The translations under genes were made by a program, and so were the position numbers. This document shows, piece by piece, positions 17,306-27,400 of a stretch of DNA of 40,605 bases. Every line of letters begins with the position of its first letter. The stretch's first letter is position 1. Origin of the DNA: JBAXPV01 sp037132075 (GTDB lineage: Bacteria > Bacteroidota > Bacteroidia > Bacteroidales > CAIXZF01); NCBI GenBank assembly GCA_037132075.1, contig JBAXPV010000034.1:1-40605 (forward strand), written 5' to 3'. Under the pieces are notes generated by a model. It was not told where the DNA came from. It did not search any database and was given only the letters and a program-made list of their open reading frames with translations.

Positions 17306-18187
17306 ATGAAAGTCTTCAGGGGTCTGGATGATATCGGGACGATTCAGAATGCAGTCGTAACCACCGGTTCCTTTGACGGGGTTCATGTTGGACATAAAGT
17401 CATCCTGCAACGTGTCGGCAGCCTGGCAAAAAACATCGGAGGTGAAAGCGTGTTACTTACTTTTCACCCTCACCCCCGGATCGTGTTGTTTCCTGAAACT
17501 GCAGGAAAAACACTCAGACTCATCAACACCCAAAGCGAAAAAATAGAGCTCCTGGAAGAAACAGGTCTCGACAACATGGTGATTATCCCTTTTACCAAGG
17601 AATTCTCGGAATTATCTTCTTTTGATTTTATCAGAAAGATATTGGTTGGAAAACTGCATGCACGAACGATTGTCGTTGGATTTAATCATCATTTCGGGCA
17701 CAATCACGAAGGTGGTTTTGAAGAACTTTTCGCGCTGGGAAAATTCCATGACTTCACAGTTGAAGAGATCCCACAACAGGACATTGAAAACGAAACCGTC
17801 AGCTCCACCCGCATCCGCAAAGCAATCCAGGAAGGTAAAATTCAGAGAGCCAATGCCTATTTGGATCATTATTATATGATAATTGGACTACTTGTACCAA
17901 CAGAACACGCTGATGCGTTTAAAATCAAAATTGAGGAGACCTGCAAGCTTATCCCGATGCCAGGATATTATGCAGTTAGTGTCATTCAAAACCAGGAAAG
18001 CTCCAAAGCATTATTGTGTATTGAAAATGAAGGAAGTATCCGATTAATTACCACTACCCAACAGTTAATACCCGATGAAATGGCCAGGGTTTATTTTCAC
18101 AAACAGATTCGTGAAGGCCTGAATCAAATAAACAGCACTATCTCATTTCAAAATTTGAAAAACGAGATAGAAGAACTCATTTACTAG
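17306..18187 (+). CDS. RibF-like FAD synthetase with a degenerate riboflavin-kinase domain
   Basis: A 293-residue protein. The N-terminal nucleotidyltransferase half has the RibF signatures GSFDGVHVGH (21-30), TFHPHPR (52-58), VGFNHHFGHNHEG and SSTRIR, so FMN adenylylation is plausible. The C-terminal half is about 110 residues and lacks the GRxLGFPTAN signature that binds ATP and riboflavin in the kinase domain; only a loose barrel-like pattern remains. It may therefore be an FAD synthetase only, or have another adenylyltransferase role. I start at the ATG at 17306 because the protein aligns there; a start at 17255 would overlap rex. The NuoF-like subunit upstream binds FMN, so a flavin-supply role fits the context, but this is inference. 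Confidence 0.85.
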   Translation: MKVFRGLDDIGTIQNAVVTTGSFDGVHVGHKVILQRVGSLAKNIGGESVLLTFHPHPRIVLFPETAGKTLRLINTQSEKIELLEETGLDNMVIIPFTKEFSELSSFDFIRKILVGKLHARTIVVGFNHHFGHNHEGGFEELFALGKFHDFTVEEIPQQDIENETVSSTRIRKAIQEGKIQRANAYLDHYYMIIGLLVPTEHADAFKIKIEETCKLIPMPGYYAVSVIQNQESSKALLCIENEGSIRLITTTQQLIPDEMARVYFHKQIREGLNQINSTISFQNLKNEIEELIY

Positions 18188-18191
18188 CGAT

Positions 18192-18998
18192 ATGCTCGAT
18201 CCTTATCACCTGTACATGACTTTTCTGGGTACGGGAACATCTACCGGAGTTCCTGTAGTTGCCTGTGATTGTGACGTCTGCACTTCTGATGATCCGCGCA
18301 ATAAAAGGCTACGCACCTCAATCATGATCCAGTATAAGGGTCATACTTTTGTGGTTGATTGCGGACCTGATTTCCGCTATCAGATGATCAGGGAGCGTGT
18401 GGAAGACCTGGATGCTATTCTTTTCACCCATGAGCACCGGGATCATATAGGGGGGCTGGATGATGTAAGAGGGTTTAATTATGTCCTGAATAAAACGATC
18501 GATGTCTATGCCCACGAAAAGGTAATCGAAGCCATTCACAAAGAATTTCCATACATCTCGCCCAACAAACGTTTTTTTGGCTGTCCACAGTTGAATTTCA
18601 ATCCCATTGGCAATGAGCCATTTAAAATATTTGACCTATTGTTTACGCCAATTAAGGTGATGCATGACAAACTCGAAGTTTATGGCTTTCGCTTTGGGGA
18701 CATCACTTATATTACAGATGCCAGTTATATCGCACCTGAAGAAGCCGAAAAAATTAAAGGTTCGAGGGTTATTGTGCTGAATGCACTCCGAAACTCCCAC
18801 CATGTCTCACATTTCTCACTAAACGAAGCCATTAATCTAATCCAGGAATTCAGACCACAACATGCCTACCTGACTCACATGAGTCATTTTATTGGCTTGC
18901 ACGATGTGGTTGAGAAGAAACTCCCTTATTATATCCATCTTGCTTATGATGGCTTAAAAGTGGAACTGGATGTAGCAAATTCTAATTATGATTTTTAA
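18192..18998 (+). CDS. metallo-beta-lactamase-fold hydrolase, PhnP-like
   Basis: A 268-residue protein with TFLGTGTSTGVPV at the start, a cysteine cluster (CDCDVC) next to it, the metal-binding THEHRDH motif and later histidines (NALRNSHHVSH, THMSHFIG). This pattern is that of the PhnP / phosphoribosyl cyclic phosphodiesterase branch of MBL-fold hydrolases. The substrate is unknown. It begins 4 bases after the RibF-like gene and its end overlaps the hydG start by 11 bases, so it is co-translated with hydG. An alternative start is the ATG at 18216. Confidence 0.85.
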   Translation: MLDPYHLYMTFLGTGTSTGVPVVACDCDVCTSDDPRNKRLRTSIMIQYKGHTFVVDCGPDFRYQMIRERVEDLDAILFTHEHRDHIGGLDDVRGFNYVLNKTIDVYAHEKVIEAIHKEFPYISPNKRFFGCPQLNFNPIGNEPFKIFDLLFTPIKVMHDKLEVYGFRFGDITYITDASYIAPEEAEKIKGSRVIVLNALRNSHHVSHFSLNEAINLIQEFRPQHAYLTHMSHFIGLHDVVEKKLPYYIHLAYDGLKVELDVANSNYDF

Positions 18999-20415
18999 CC
19001 CCGAAAAATGTAGCATCCGCGACCAGCGTATGCAGCCATTTATTGATCCTGAGGAGCTTTGGACAATCCTGAACAATACCTTGCCTAGCCCGGAAAAGGT
19101 GCGAACAATCATTGCCAAATCGCTGAATAAACAACGCTTATCATTAGAGGAAACCGCAACGCTCATCAATGCTACGGATCCAGAACTGATTGAAGAGATC
19201 AAAGAAGGAGCCCGAGCTTTGAAGAAAAAGGTTTATGGAAACCGCATTGTACTTTTTGCGCCACTTTATGTAGGAAACAAATGCACCAACAACTGTAGAT
19301 ATTGTGGATTTAGGTCTTCCAACAAATCAGCAGTCAGGAAAACGCTGACAGACCAGGAGCTGATTGAAGAAGTAGAAGCCCTGGAGGACACTGGCCAGAA
19401 GCGGCTGATTCTCGTTTATGGAGAACATCCGCAATATAGTCCTGAGTATATTGCACACACTGTTCGGACTGTTTACGGTGTCAAAAAGGGCCCTGGCGAG
19501 ATCAGACGTGTGAATATAAACGCGGCTCCATTAGATGTTGAAGGCTTTCGTATTGTGAAAGAATCTGGAATTGGCACTTACCAGGTATTTCAGGAGACTT
19601 ATCATCCGGAAGCTTACAAAGAATACCATCTTGGCGGAATGAAACGTAATTTTGATTATAGGCTTACCGCTTTAGACCGGGCTCAGGAGGCAGGCCTTGA
19701 TGACGTAGGAATCGGGGCGCTTTTTGGATTGTATGACTGGCGATTCGAAGTAATGGGATTGGTGAGGCACACCAATCACCTGGAGGCCTGTTATAATGTC
19801 GGGCCACATACGATATCTTTTCCACGGATACAAAATGCCTCAACACTCGACCTCGACAGGTCATACAATGTCAGTGATGATGAATTTGTGAGATTGGTCG
19901 CTATTTTAAGGCTTGCCGTTCCCTATACCGGACTGATCCTTACAGCGCGTGAGACCCCTGAGATAAGACATGAGGTGATAAAATTCGGCGTTTCGCAGAT
20001 CGATGGAGGAACGAAACTTGAACTCGGTAGCTATCATGAACATGAAGCAGAGAAACAGGACCTGGAAAAGGAACAGTTTTTTATCAACGACAACCGCAGC
20101 CTGGAAGAGATCATAGGAGAACTCCTGGATAATGGATTCATCCCTTCCTTTTGTACCTCTTGTTATCGAACAGGGCGAACGGGTGAGCATTTCATGGAAT
20201 TTAGTGTACCCGGATTTATCAAACGCTTTTGTTCCCCCAATGCCATGTTAACCCTGGCAGAATACCTGGAAGACTATGCCGGACCAGACACCAAAGAAAA
20301 AGGCTATCAGGTGATCCAGGAAAATTTAATGGAACTCTCATTGTATCATAATACTTCCGATCTTGCAGACCGGCTTCAGAAAATAAAAGAAGGACAAAGA
20401 GATCTTTATCTTTAA
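18988..20415 (+). CDS. hydG: [FeFe]-hydrogenase maturase HydG (radical SAM tyrosine lyase)
   Basis: A 475-residue radical SAM enzyme. The SAM-cluster motif is C99-x3-C103-x2-C106 (CTNNCRYC), and the C-terminal auxiliary cluster is C389-x2-C392-x22-C415, the arrangement that separates HydG from ThiH. HydG cleaves tyrosine to supply the CO and CN ligands of the H-cluster. Its presence supports the idea that at least one H-cluster protein in this locus is assembled. Neither HydE nor HydF lies in this window, so they should be elsewhere. It overlaps the MBL-fold gene by 11 bases; an internal ATG at 19030 is an alternative start. Confidence 0.95.
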   Translation: MIFNPEKCSIRDQRMQPFIDPEELWTILNNTLPSPEKVRTIIAKSLNKQRLSLEETATLINATDPELIEEIKEGARALKKKVYGNRIVLFAPLYVGNKCTNNCRYCGFRSSNKSAVRKTLTDQELIEEVEALEDTGQKRLILVYGEHPQYSPEYIAHTVRTVYGVKKGPGEIRRVNINAAPLDVEGFRIVKESGIGTYQVFQETYHPEAYKEYHLGGMKRNFDYRLTALDRAQEAGLDDVGIGALFGLYDWRFEVMGLVRHTNHLEACYNVGPHTISFPRIQNASTLDLDRSYNVSDDEFVRLVAILRLAVPYTGLILTARETPEIRHEVIKFGVSQIDGGTKLELGSYHEHEAEKQDLEKEQFFINDNRSLEEIIGELLDNGFIPSFCTSCYRTGRTGEHFMEFSVPGFIKRFCSPNAMLTLAEYLEDYAGPDTKEKGYQVIQENLMELSLYHNTSDLADRLQKIKEGQRDLYL

Positions 20416-20432
20416 CCTAAAAACTCAACAAC

Positions 20433-20690
20433 ATGCATGAAATCAGGATTTTAGGAATACTTATTACAGACAGGATTAAAGAGGCGGGAAAAATCCAGAA
20501 GGTCTTGTCAAATTATTCTCACATCATTCGTTCAAGGCTTGGCTTTCATGAACTTAGTGACGATGTTTGTAGCCGAACCGGGGTAATCATTTTACATCTT
20601 GTTGGCAAACCCGATGACTGGGATGAGTTTGAGAAGGATCTCAGCCAGATTGGCGGCATTGAGGTACAACACATGAAATTTTACAATTAA
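20433..20690 (+). CDS. small hydrogenase-associated regulator, TM1266-like (copy 1)
   Basis: An 85-residue protein with the pattern of the putative iron-only hydrogenase system regulator family (TM1266 type): ILGILITDR near the start, a helix, RSRLGFHE, then TGVIILHLVG and a C-terminal helix and strand. The fold is ferredoxin/ACT-like, related to the ligand-binding part of NikR, and it has no DNA-binding domain. It sits 17 bases after hydG and 11 bases before its paralogue. The family co-occurs with HydG/E/F; its exact role is not established. Confidence 0.82.
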   Translation: MHEIRILGILITDRIKEAGKIQKVLSNYSHIIRSRLGFHELSDDVCSRTGVIILHLVGKPDDWDEFEKDLSQIGGIEVQHMKFYN

Positions 20691-20701
20691 AACCAGAACA
20701 G

Positions 20702-20983
20702 ATGGACGATATAATTATTCTCGGTGTCTATGTCAGCGAACCCATACAGGATGTCCCAAGAATGCAGGAAATCCTTACAAAATATGGTTGTGTTATTAAA
20801 ACCCGCCTGGGATTGCACGAAGTGGTGAATACCTATGCGGAACCAATGGGTCTCGTTATACTTGAGCTATATGGAGATAGAAACGAATGCACCCGGCTTG
20901 AAAATGAGTTGTTAACTTTTGATGGCCTTGAGATACAAAAGATGACATTCAAGAAAAAATCCAAGCCAAGAAACCAGGTATGA
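20702..20983 (+). CDS. small hydrogenase-associated regulator, TM1266-like (copy 2)
   Basis: A 93-residue paralogue of the preceding gene: ILGVYVSEP, a helix, KTRLGLHE and MGLVILELYG line up with copy 1. A lysine-rich tail (FKKKSKPRNQ) is absent from copy 1. The last four bases overlap the start of the metallophosphoesterase gene. Two tandem copies suggest a heteromer or different ligands. Confidence 0.8.
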   Translation: MDDIIILGVYVSEPIQDVPRMQEILTKYGCVIKTRLGLHEVVNTYAEPMGLVILELYGDRNECTRLENELLTFDGLEIQKMTFKKKSKPRNQV

Positions 20984-22197
20984 TTGGACGGGTCTTCACC
21001 TTATTAAGTATACTATTACTGATTGACCTGGTTTTTCTCCTGGGAATTAAGAGACTTGCAATCTTGTCTTTTGACCAGCACTGGATCAGCAGAATCAGGA
21101 CAATTCATTATGCAATTACTGGAGCATTTTTAGTCTTTTCCCTGGGGTTCTTCCTCATTCAAGGCGATCCCCGGATGGATGCCAATATCTTCAGATCCTA
21201 TTATATATGGACAGACACATTCCTGATTTTGTATTTGCCAAAATTCATTATGGCAATATACATTCTTCTGAATGAACTATTAATAGTAATATTTAAAAAG
21301 TATAAAAAGCCAATCACCACTATACTCGTAGGTTTGGCTTTAGTTTTCGCGGTAGGAATGATACTATCATTCATTGATGGAATGTTCAATGGCGTGTATC
21401 GCTTTAAATTACGGGAAGTTGAGGTCGTTTCTGACCGCTTACCCCAGTCTTTCGATGGGTTTCGGATTGTTCAAATTTCGGATGTCCACCTGGGAAGCTG
21501 GAAAAACAAAGCCGATGTAATGAAAGGTCTGTCACTCGTTGAACAGGCACATCCAGACCTAATCCTGCTGACAGGTGATCTAATCAATGTCAACTATCTG
21601 GAAGCAATTCCATATACTGAAGAATTTTCCAGGCTTAAGGCGCCATTCGGGAAGTTCTCAACATTTGGGAATCACGATGTCGGAGACTATACACGATTAA
21701 ACAAAATTGATTCCCGGGAATATAATACGAAAGGCCTGGCTGAATTTTACAACAGTACTGGTTTTAAAATGATGCGTAACGAACATTGTTTCTTTTATAA
21801 AGGAAAAGATTCAATCGCTTTGCTCGGCGTTGATAACTGGAGTGTCAATAAATTTCGTCGTCTGGGGCGCCTCGACCTTGCCTTGAAAGGCCTGAATAAT
21901 AATATCTTCGAAATACTAATGTCACATGACCCCTCCCATTGGCAAGCAGAAGTGACCGAAAAAACCACTGTTGATCTAATGTTGGCTGGTCACACCCATG
22001 GCATGCAACTTGGATTTAATACTTCCTGGCTCAAATGGAGTCCAATCAGTTGGAGAAACCCGGAATGGCTTGGTCTCTATCAACAGGGACAACAATACCT
22101 CTATGTAAATGCAGGTTTTGGCTTTCTTGGATTCTCCGGAAGGGTCGGGATCTGGCCTGAAGTAACTGTAATCACATTAAAAAGACCTAAAAAATGA
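20980..22197 (+). CDS. membrane-anchored metallophosphoesterase
   Basis: A 405-residue protein. The N-terminal half has four to five membrane segments (about 5-25, 45-62, 75-100 and 112-130), and the C-terminal half is a calcineurin-like phosphoesterase with the motif set ISDVHLG, TGDLI, GNHD, SHD and GHTHGMQ. The layout is that of the YkuE-type membrane metallophosphoesterases. Substrate unknown; the catalytic domain probably faces the periplasm. It overlaps both neighbours by 4 bases, so it is translationally coupled to the TM1266-like gene and the thioredoxin-like gene. A direct link to hydrogen metabolism is not evident. Confidence 0.87.
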   Translation: MIGRVFTLLSILLLIDLVFLLGIKRLAILSFDQHWISRIRTIHYAITGAFLVFSLGFFLIQGDPRMDANIFRSYYIWTDTFLILYLPKFIMAIYILLNELLIVIFKKYKKPITTILVGLALVFAVGMILSFIDGMFNGVYRFKLREVEVVSDRLPQSFDGFRIVQISDVHLGSWKNKADVMKGLSLVEQAHPDLILLTGDLINVNYLEAIPYTEEFSRLKAPFGKFSTFGNHDVGDYTRLNKIDSREYNTKGLAEFYNSTGFKMMRNEHCFFYKGKDSIALLGVDNWSVNKFRRLGRLDLALKGLNNNIFEILMSHDPSHWQAEVTEKTTVDLMLAGHTHGMQLGFNTSWLKWSPISWRNPEWLGLYQQGQQYLYVNAGFGFLGFSGRVGIWPEVTVITLKRPKK

Positions 22198-23381
22198 AAA
22201 AAACAGCCCGTATATTCATAGCTTTCTCAATCATCGTGTTGCTCACAAGCCCGCTTGCTGCACAAAAAATTAACTTTTCCCACGAAAGTTGGCCAGAGGT
22301 CCTTGCAAAAGCCAAAGCAGAAAACAAATATATCTTCATGGATGCCAACACTTCCTGGTGTAGCTGGTGTAAAGTTCAGGACCGGGAAACCTTTACCAAT
22401 ACTGAAGTGATTGCCTTGGTGGAGTCGAAATGCATTGCCGTTCAGTATGACTTTGAAGAAGGTGAAGGCTTAAGGCTGGCGAAAAAATTCAGAACAAGCG
22501 GATTCCCTACCAATTATATTTTCAGCCCTGAGGGAATCATGATTCATCGCATTGTCGGGTATGAAAAAGACATTAAAAAATATACAGAGGATCTTAACAA
22601 AGGATTCTCTGCTAAAGTTACTTATAGCCCTGTTTTCGATGCGAAGTTGCTCGATCTGAAATATCCTGAGTTTTATGATAAAGCCTATGGCAAAAAGAAA
22701 ATCTACCCAAAAGACAGTGTCCTGAATGCATACCTCGACCAGCAAACTGACCTTTATTCGGAGATCAATTACAGCGTGATGAAACGATTCAGCAGCCTGA
22801 TGGCACCAAAATACTGGAGCCAGATTATGGATAACCTTGAGAAATACCAGTCAATATATGGGGCAGATGACATCACAGAATTGAAAAACACCTATGTCAA
22901 TGTCCTCGTCAGCAAGGCAGCAAAAGAAAAGAATGAAGACGGCTTGAACCTGGCTATCGAAAAAGCCAAAGCACTTGAACTAGACAAAGAAGGTTTTACG
23001 ACGCGGATGAAGATGAATTACTATGGCAAAACAGGAGAAAATGACAAATACCTGGAAGCCAGTGAAGAGATGCTCGCCACTTCCGAATTCAAGGATCCTG
23101 ATATGGTGAATGCTACCGCCTGGTTTGTTTATGAGAAAATTGATGATCCAATCGCTGTTAAAAGAGCTTTGGGATGGTTCAAGAACTTCGACATGCCGGC
23201 GCAATCCTATGCGGTCATGGATACTTATGCCTGTCTACTTTACAAAGACAAGCAATTCGAATATGCAAAAAAGTTCGCTACACTCGCTTTAGAAAAAGGA
23301 AAAACCGGAAAGGATGATGTCAGCGATACTGAGAAAATGCTAAAGAAGATTGATGAGGCCTTAAAGAATGGGAAAAAATAA
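22194..23381 (+). CDS. periplasmic thioredoxin-like protein with C-terminal helical domain
   Basis: A 395-residue secreted protein. A signal peptide (about 1-23, ending in LAAQ) precedes a thioredoxin domain with WCSWC (C56, C59) and the cis-proline region SGFPTNYIF. The remaining about 250 residues are helical and TPR-like, with no clear catalytic motif. It resembles the DUF255/thioredoxin-7 class common in Bacteroidota. It is the last gene of the plus-strand run and overlaps the metallophosphoesterase by 4 bases. Predicted role: thiol-disulfide exchange in the periplasm. Confidence 0.82.
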   Translation: MKKTARIFIAFSIIVLLTSPLAAQKINFSHESWPEVLAKAKAENKYIFMDANTSWCSWCKVQDRETFTNTEVIALVESKCIAVQYDFEEGEGLRLAKKFRTSGFPTNYIFSPEGIMIHRIVGYEKDIKKYTEDLNKGFSAKVTYSPVFDAKLLDLKYPEFYDKAYGKKKIYPKDSVLNAYLDQQTDLYSEINYSVMKRFSSLMAPKYWSQIMDNLEKYQSIYGADDITELKNTYVNVLVSKAAKEKNEDGLNLAIEKAKALELDKEGFTTRMKMNYYGKTGENDKYLEASEEMLATSEFKDPDMVNATAWFVYEKIDDPIAVKRALGWFKNFDMPAQSYAVMDTYACLLYKDKQFEYAKKFATLALEKGKTGKDDVSDTEKMLKKIDEALKNGKK

Positions 23382-23449
23382 GCCTTCCACATTCATTTTC
23401 ATCGAAACCTGTTATAAGATTCTAGCGGTTTTTGCCCAGAGAAAAAAAC

Positions 23450-24388
23450 TCAGGACATCCCGGGAAGCAAGTCTTTTATCCGAAGCCAAAACTGATGATC
23501 CAGCAATCGTGCACCCCCGATCAGGGCTGCATCTTCTTTGAGTTCTGACAAAACACTTACTGTTATTACCTGGCGATCTTTTAGTCCTCTTAGAAATGAA
23601 GGGCCAAATAATTGATATGCGCCTCCAATATTGCCACCGATGACTAGAATCTCTGCATCAAATTTTGTCAAACTCGGACTCAGGAATTCGGCGAGATTGT
23701 TGCCAAACTCATGAAAAAGCTCACGAACCAATACATCTGACTCATACAGTGTAGCTATCTCTTTGACACCCGGCAAGGATTTCCCACTTCGTTCAAGGTA
23801 ATTATTAGTGAACCAGCGAGTTGAGAATGAATCGTCTGCAATACCATCGTGGTAAGGCATATGCCAGACACAACCGCTTTTGGGGACCTCTTCTCCTTCC
23901 ACAATTGGAATTCCGTGTTCAAGGAAAGCGGACCCGAAGCCTGTTCCAAGTGTGATCGCAACCGCCCGCTTCGCTTCTTTAGCTTTTCCCATCCAGCACT
24001 CCCCTATCGCAAAAGCAATTGCATCATTAATAAAGCGGATGACAAGGCTTTCATCCAATCCCAGCCTGGTTCTCATCTCTTCCCTGATATTGATCCCAAA
24101 TAACTTCTGATACTTTCGGCTCTCAAACAAAGCAATGCCATTGGCGTAATCAAATGGCCCCGGCATGGCAAGCCCAATGCCTGCCAAGTCCTCCGGATTT
24201 ATCTGAGAAACAAGCGATTGAATATTTGCTGACCAAATATTAAGTATCTCAGACGCCTCTGCATGGTTGTCAACGTTGACCGTGACCAGGCTATTTTTAA
24301 CAATACCCATTTCCTTAAGGTCAATAATCGCACTGCTGATGTGGCTTCCACCAACATCGACTCCGACTGCAAAGAGTTTTCCAGACAT
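23450..24388 (-). CDS. ROK-family protein, sugar-kinase-like
   Basis: A 312-residue protein of the ROK / sugar-kinase fold: AVGVDVGGSHI at the start, GIGLAMPGPFDY, INDAIAFAIGE and a second phosphate loop TLGTGFGSAFL. The zinc-binding C-x-CG-x2-GC-x-E motif of most ROK proteins is absent, and no DNA-binding domain is present, so a kinase role is favoured over a repressor. The substrate cannot be told. I use the ATG at 24388; a TTG 9 bases earlier is the only other start. It is convergent with the thioredoxin-like gene and lies downstream of the giant protease gene on the same strand. Confidence 0.87.
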   Translation of the reverse strand: MSGKLFAVGVDVGGSHISSAIIDLKEMGIVKNSLVTVNVDNHAEASEILNIWSANIQSLVSQINPEDLAGIGLAMPGPFDYANGIALFESRKYQKLFGINIREEMRTRLGLDESLVIRFINDAIAFAIGECWMGKAKEAKRAVAITLGTGFGSAFLEHGIPIVEGEEVPKSGCVWHMPYHDGIADDSFSTRWFTNNYLERSGKSLPGVKEIATLYESDVLVRELFHEFGNNLAEFLSPSLTKFDAEILVIGGNIGGAYQLFGPSFLRGLKDRQVITVSVLSELKEDAALIGGARLLDHQFWLRIKDLLPGMS

Positions 24389-24442
24389 AATTTCCAAAAA
24401 TTTAATTTGCTAAGCTATGGAAATTATAGATAAAATAGCTAC

Positions 24443-27400
24443 TTACCTTATAACCGATAGCTTCATGTGTTTGTAGGAAATGACACCATCTCTAAGCACC
24501 TCAAAAACACAATAATATGATCCTTCTGCAAGCTCATTCCCGTCAATTATTACACTAGAGCTTCCTGTAGTCAGGCTCCCAAGGTCGTGTTGTACTACAA
24601 TCTGTCCACTGATATTGTAAAGCTTATAAGAAACATGGGCAGGGTTTTCTAAATGGAAGAAGATCTCAGAAGAACGATTAAATGGGTTTGGACTCGGTAA
24701 ACCGAAATAGTCTCCATTAAGCGGAACTGACTTCAATTCAGGATACCTTAAGTCAATCCCAAAAATCGCCTGGCCAAAATGATCACTTAATTCACTTTCT
24801 GCCAGCACGCTGAAATCATTGGTTTGTGGGATTCCTTTCAGATGAACTTTTATTTTGAAAACGACATCTTCAGGAGTATATATCTTATCTGAAGTGGAAT
24901 ACCAGGAAACTCTTAGTGCATCATTTGTTTGATTGAATAACGCAAAATCCTGTTCGCTATTTGTTGTAATCCCAATTACCTCCAAGGAATTACCAGGGAT
25001 TTCTACCACCAAAGAAACAGAACCCAAGGCTGCTTCCTGACTTAATGTGATAGGGAATTCAACAATGTCACCGGAAGAGGCAAGCATTGAATCCTTGGTT
25101 TTCATTTCAAACAATGGGGTCTTATATGGTCCTGGATAGCTTGCATTAACATCACCATAGCACAGGCCTTTAAGATTCTGAACAATAGTACCACTTCCCA
25201 ATGAGGTAACAGGGAATGTCTCAAAACACCAATTTCCAGCTGGGAACGAAGTAATTATTGCGGTAAACCGCCTGGCAACCAGTAAAGCATCCGTAACATT
25301 AATGAAACCCGAATTATTCACATCAGCCGCCTTCACTCTCAGTCCGGTTAAAAAAGCAATTGCTGTAAAATGTTTTTGGATGAGTAAAGCATCAGCCGAG
25401 TTGGCACCTCCCCATGCGGCTGCGGAGTTACAATTCAAGGTATACGAACCGGCTGGAACACCGCCAAATGAATAAAATCCACTGGCATTTGTTGTTGTAG
25501 AACTAATTTCTGTACTGCCTGACATTAACCGAACAACTCCGGTGGTTATGGGTGTTGCTGCAGCATTGTCATATTTTACCAGACCTTGAATCGTGCCACC
25601 ACCTGCAGGAGTCAAAGTAACGACAACTGTATCCGAATTGCTGCAGTTGTTTGCATCAGTAAGATGAAGCACATATGTTGTGGTAGCAAGCGGTGTGGCA
25701 AGTGGATTTGAAATGGCCGGATCACTTAAAGTTGCAGCTGGAGTCCAAAGGTAAACATATGGAGCAGTACCTCCTACTGCCTGGCCTGCTAAGGTCGTAG
25801 AGGTCCCGCTGACGATCGAAACATCCGTGCCTGCGCTGGCTGTTGGATTTGGGTTTACGGTAACAACAACAGATTTTGCACTTGAAACACCCATTCCGTC
25901 AGTAATCGTCACATAATAAGTAGTAGTCGCAGCTGGTGTTGCAATAGGGTTGCTGATAGTCAGGCTCGACAACTCGCTTGAAGGACTCCATGAATAAGTA
26001 TAAGGTGACAAGCCGCCCAGTGGTGTTACATTCAGTTGTGAAAAATGGCCCGCACAAACTGCTGCCGGAACAGCGGTTGCAGTGGTAGTAAAAGGAATTA
26101 CCCAATCAAGCTTATTGAAAGCATCAGCATCATAGTTCTCACCTGAAAACCCACCGTAGTAATTTGTGAAATAGATATGACCCTGGTTAATCAATTTTGA
26201 GGCATTTGACAAACCACCCCAGGTATTTGAGGGGAAATTGGCACTATCAATGGTCAGTGCCTGGTTGTTGTTTATTGTCAATAAAGTCCCATTAACAATT
26301 CCTTCAGTGAAAGTACAGGATTTTAATGCGTAAGTTGGATCAATGGTAGCACCGGAAAGAATATTGAGACCATTGATACCCGTATTTTTAAATACACAAT
26401 ACTTCGCCGCGATCGTTGCACTTGAACTGACCGTGAAATTATAATGTGCAGTAGCAATATTCGACCGGATATAGGCATTATTACCCGAAGTCCCATCAAT
26501 TTGCAACAAGCCGCCACCGTTGACATTCAATGTCCGTGTGTCTCCTAAAATCAATTGTGAGGCGGCTGGCATTTTCAAAATACCTGTGTTGTTGATATTG
26601 ACATCCCCAAAAACAAACAGCTGATAGCCATTCATATCATATGTGCCGTGGTCAATAGTAAGATTGCCAGTAAATTGGCAACTGGTATTTCCAACCTGGC
26701 TAACATGAGCACCCCCGCTTTTATTAATGACCAGGTTGTGAAAATACCCTGACAGGCTGAGGTAAGTAATTATCGAATTATTTGAGCCAATGAACTGAAT
26801 CGTATTTTGGGTTGCCGCGTTAAATAAGGCTCCTGTTGTTGGAACCGTGAAATTTCCGCTGAATACATGAATAAGCCCGTTTACATTATCTTCCCAGGTT
26901 CCGTTTTGAATGCTTGTGTTGCCGGTGACATGCAGGTTATCATTGGACCTGAATTTATCGGCAGATTTATCAATGATTAGATTATTGAATTCCTCATATG
27001 AAGCAGCTGTCGTCAAATACTGCGCAAGACTTCCATTAAATGTACAAGTAGAACTTGCCCCGGGATCAAATCCATAATCGGAACTATAAGCTGCATTGCC
27101 GTTGGTCCAGTTCCCTCCAATAGTAATGGCAATATTAGGGCTGTTTGCGTTCAGACCTGCGCTGCTGGTAATTGCCAAATTCTTTCCAATGTTGAGGTTG
27201 GTAACCCCATTGAGCTTAAAAGCGCCATCCATGACGTTCAGGTTATTGGTAACATTTAAAGTCCTGTTGCCCAACAATTCCAATGCTGTTGATCCCAAAG
27301 CGGTTTTTTGAACGTTCATATTATAAAAACTCTCATTTGACATGATGTCAGCAAGATTAGAACCATCAAAAATAACCAGACCAGTCCCTTCTGTGAATCC

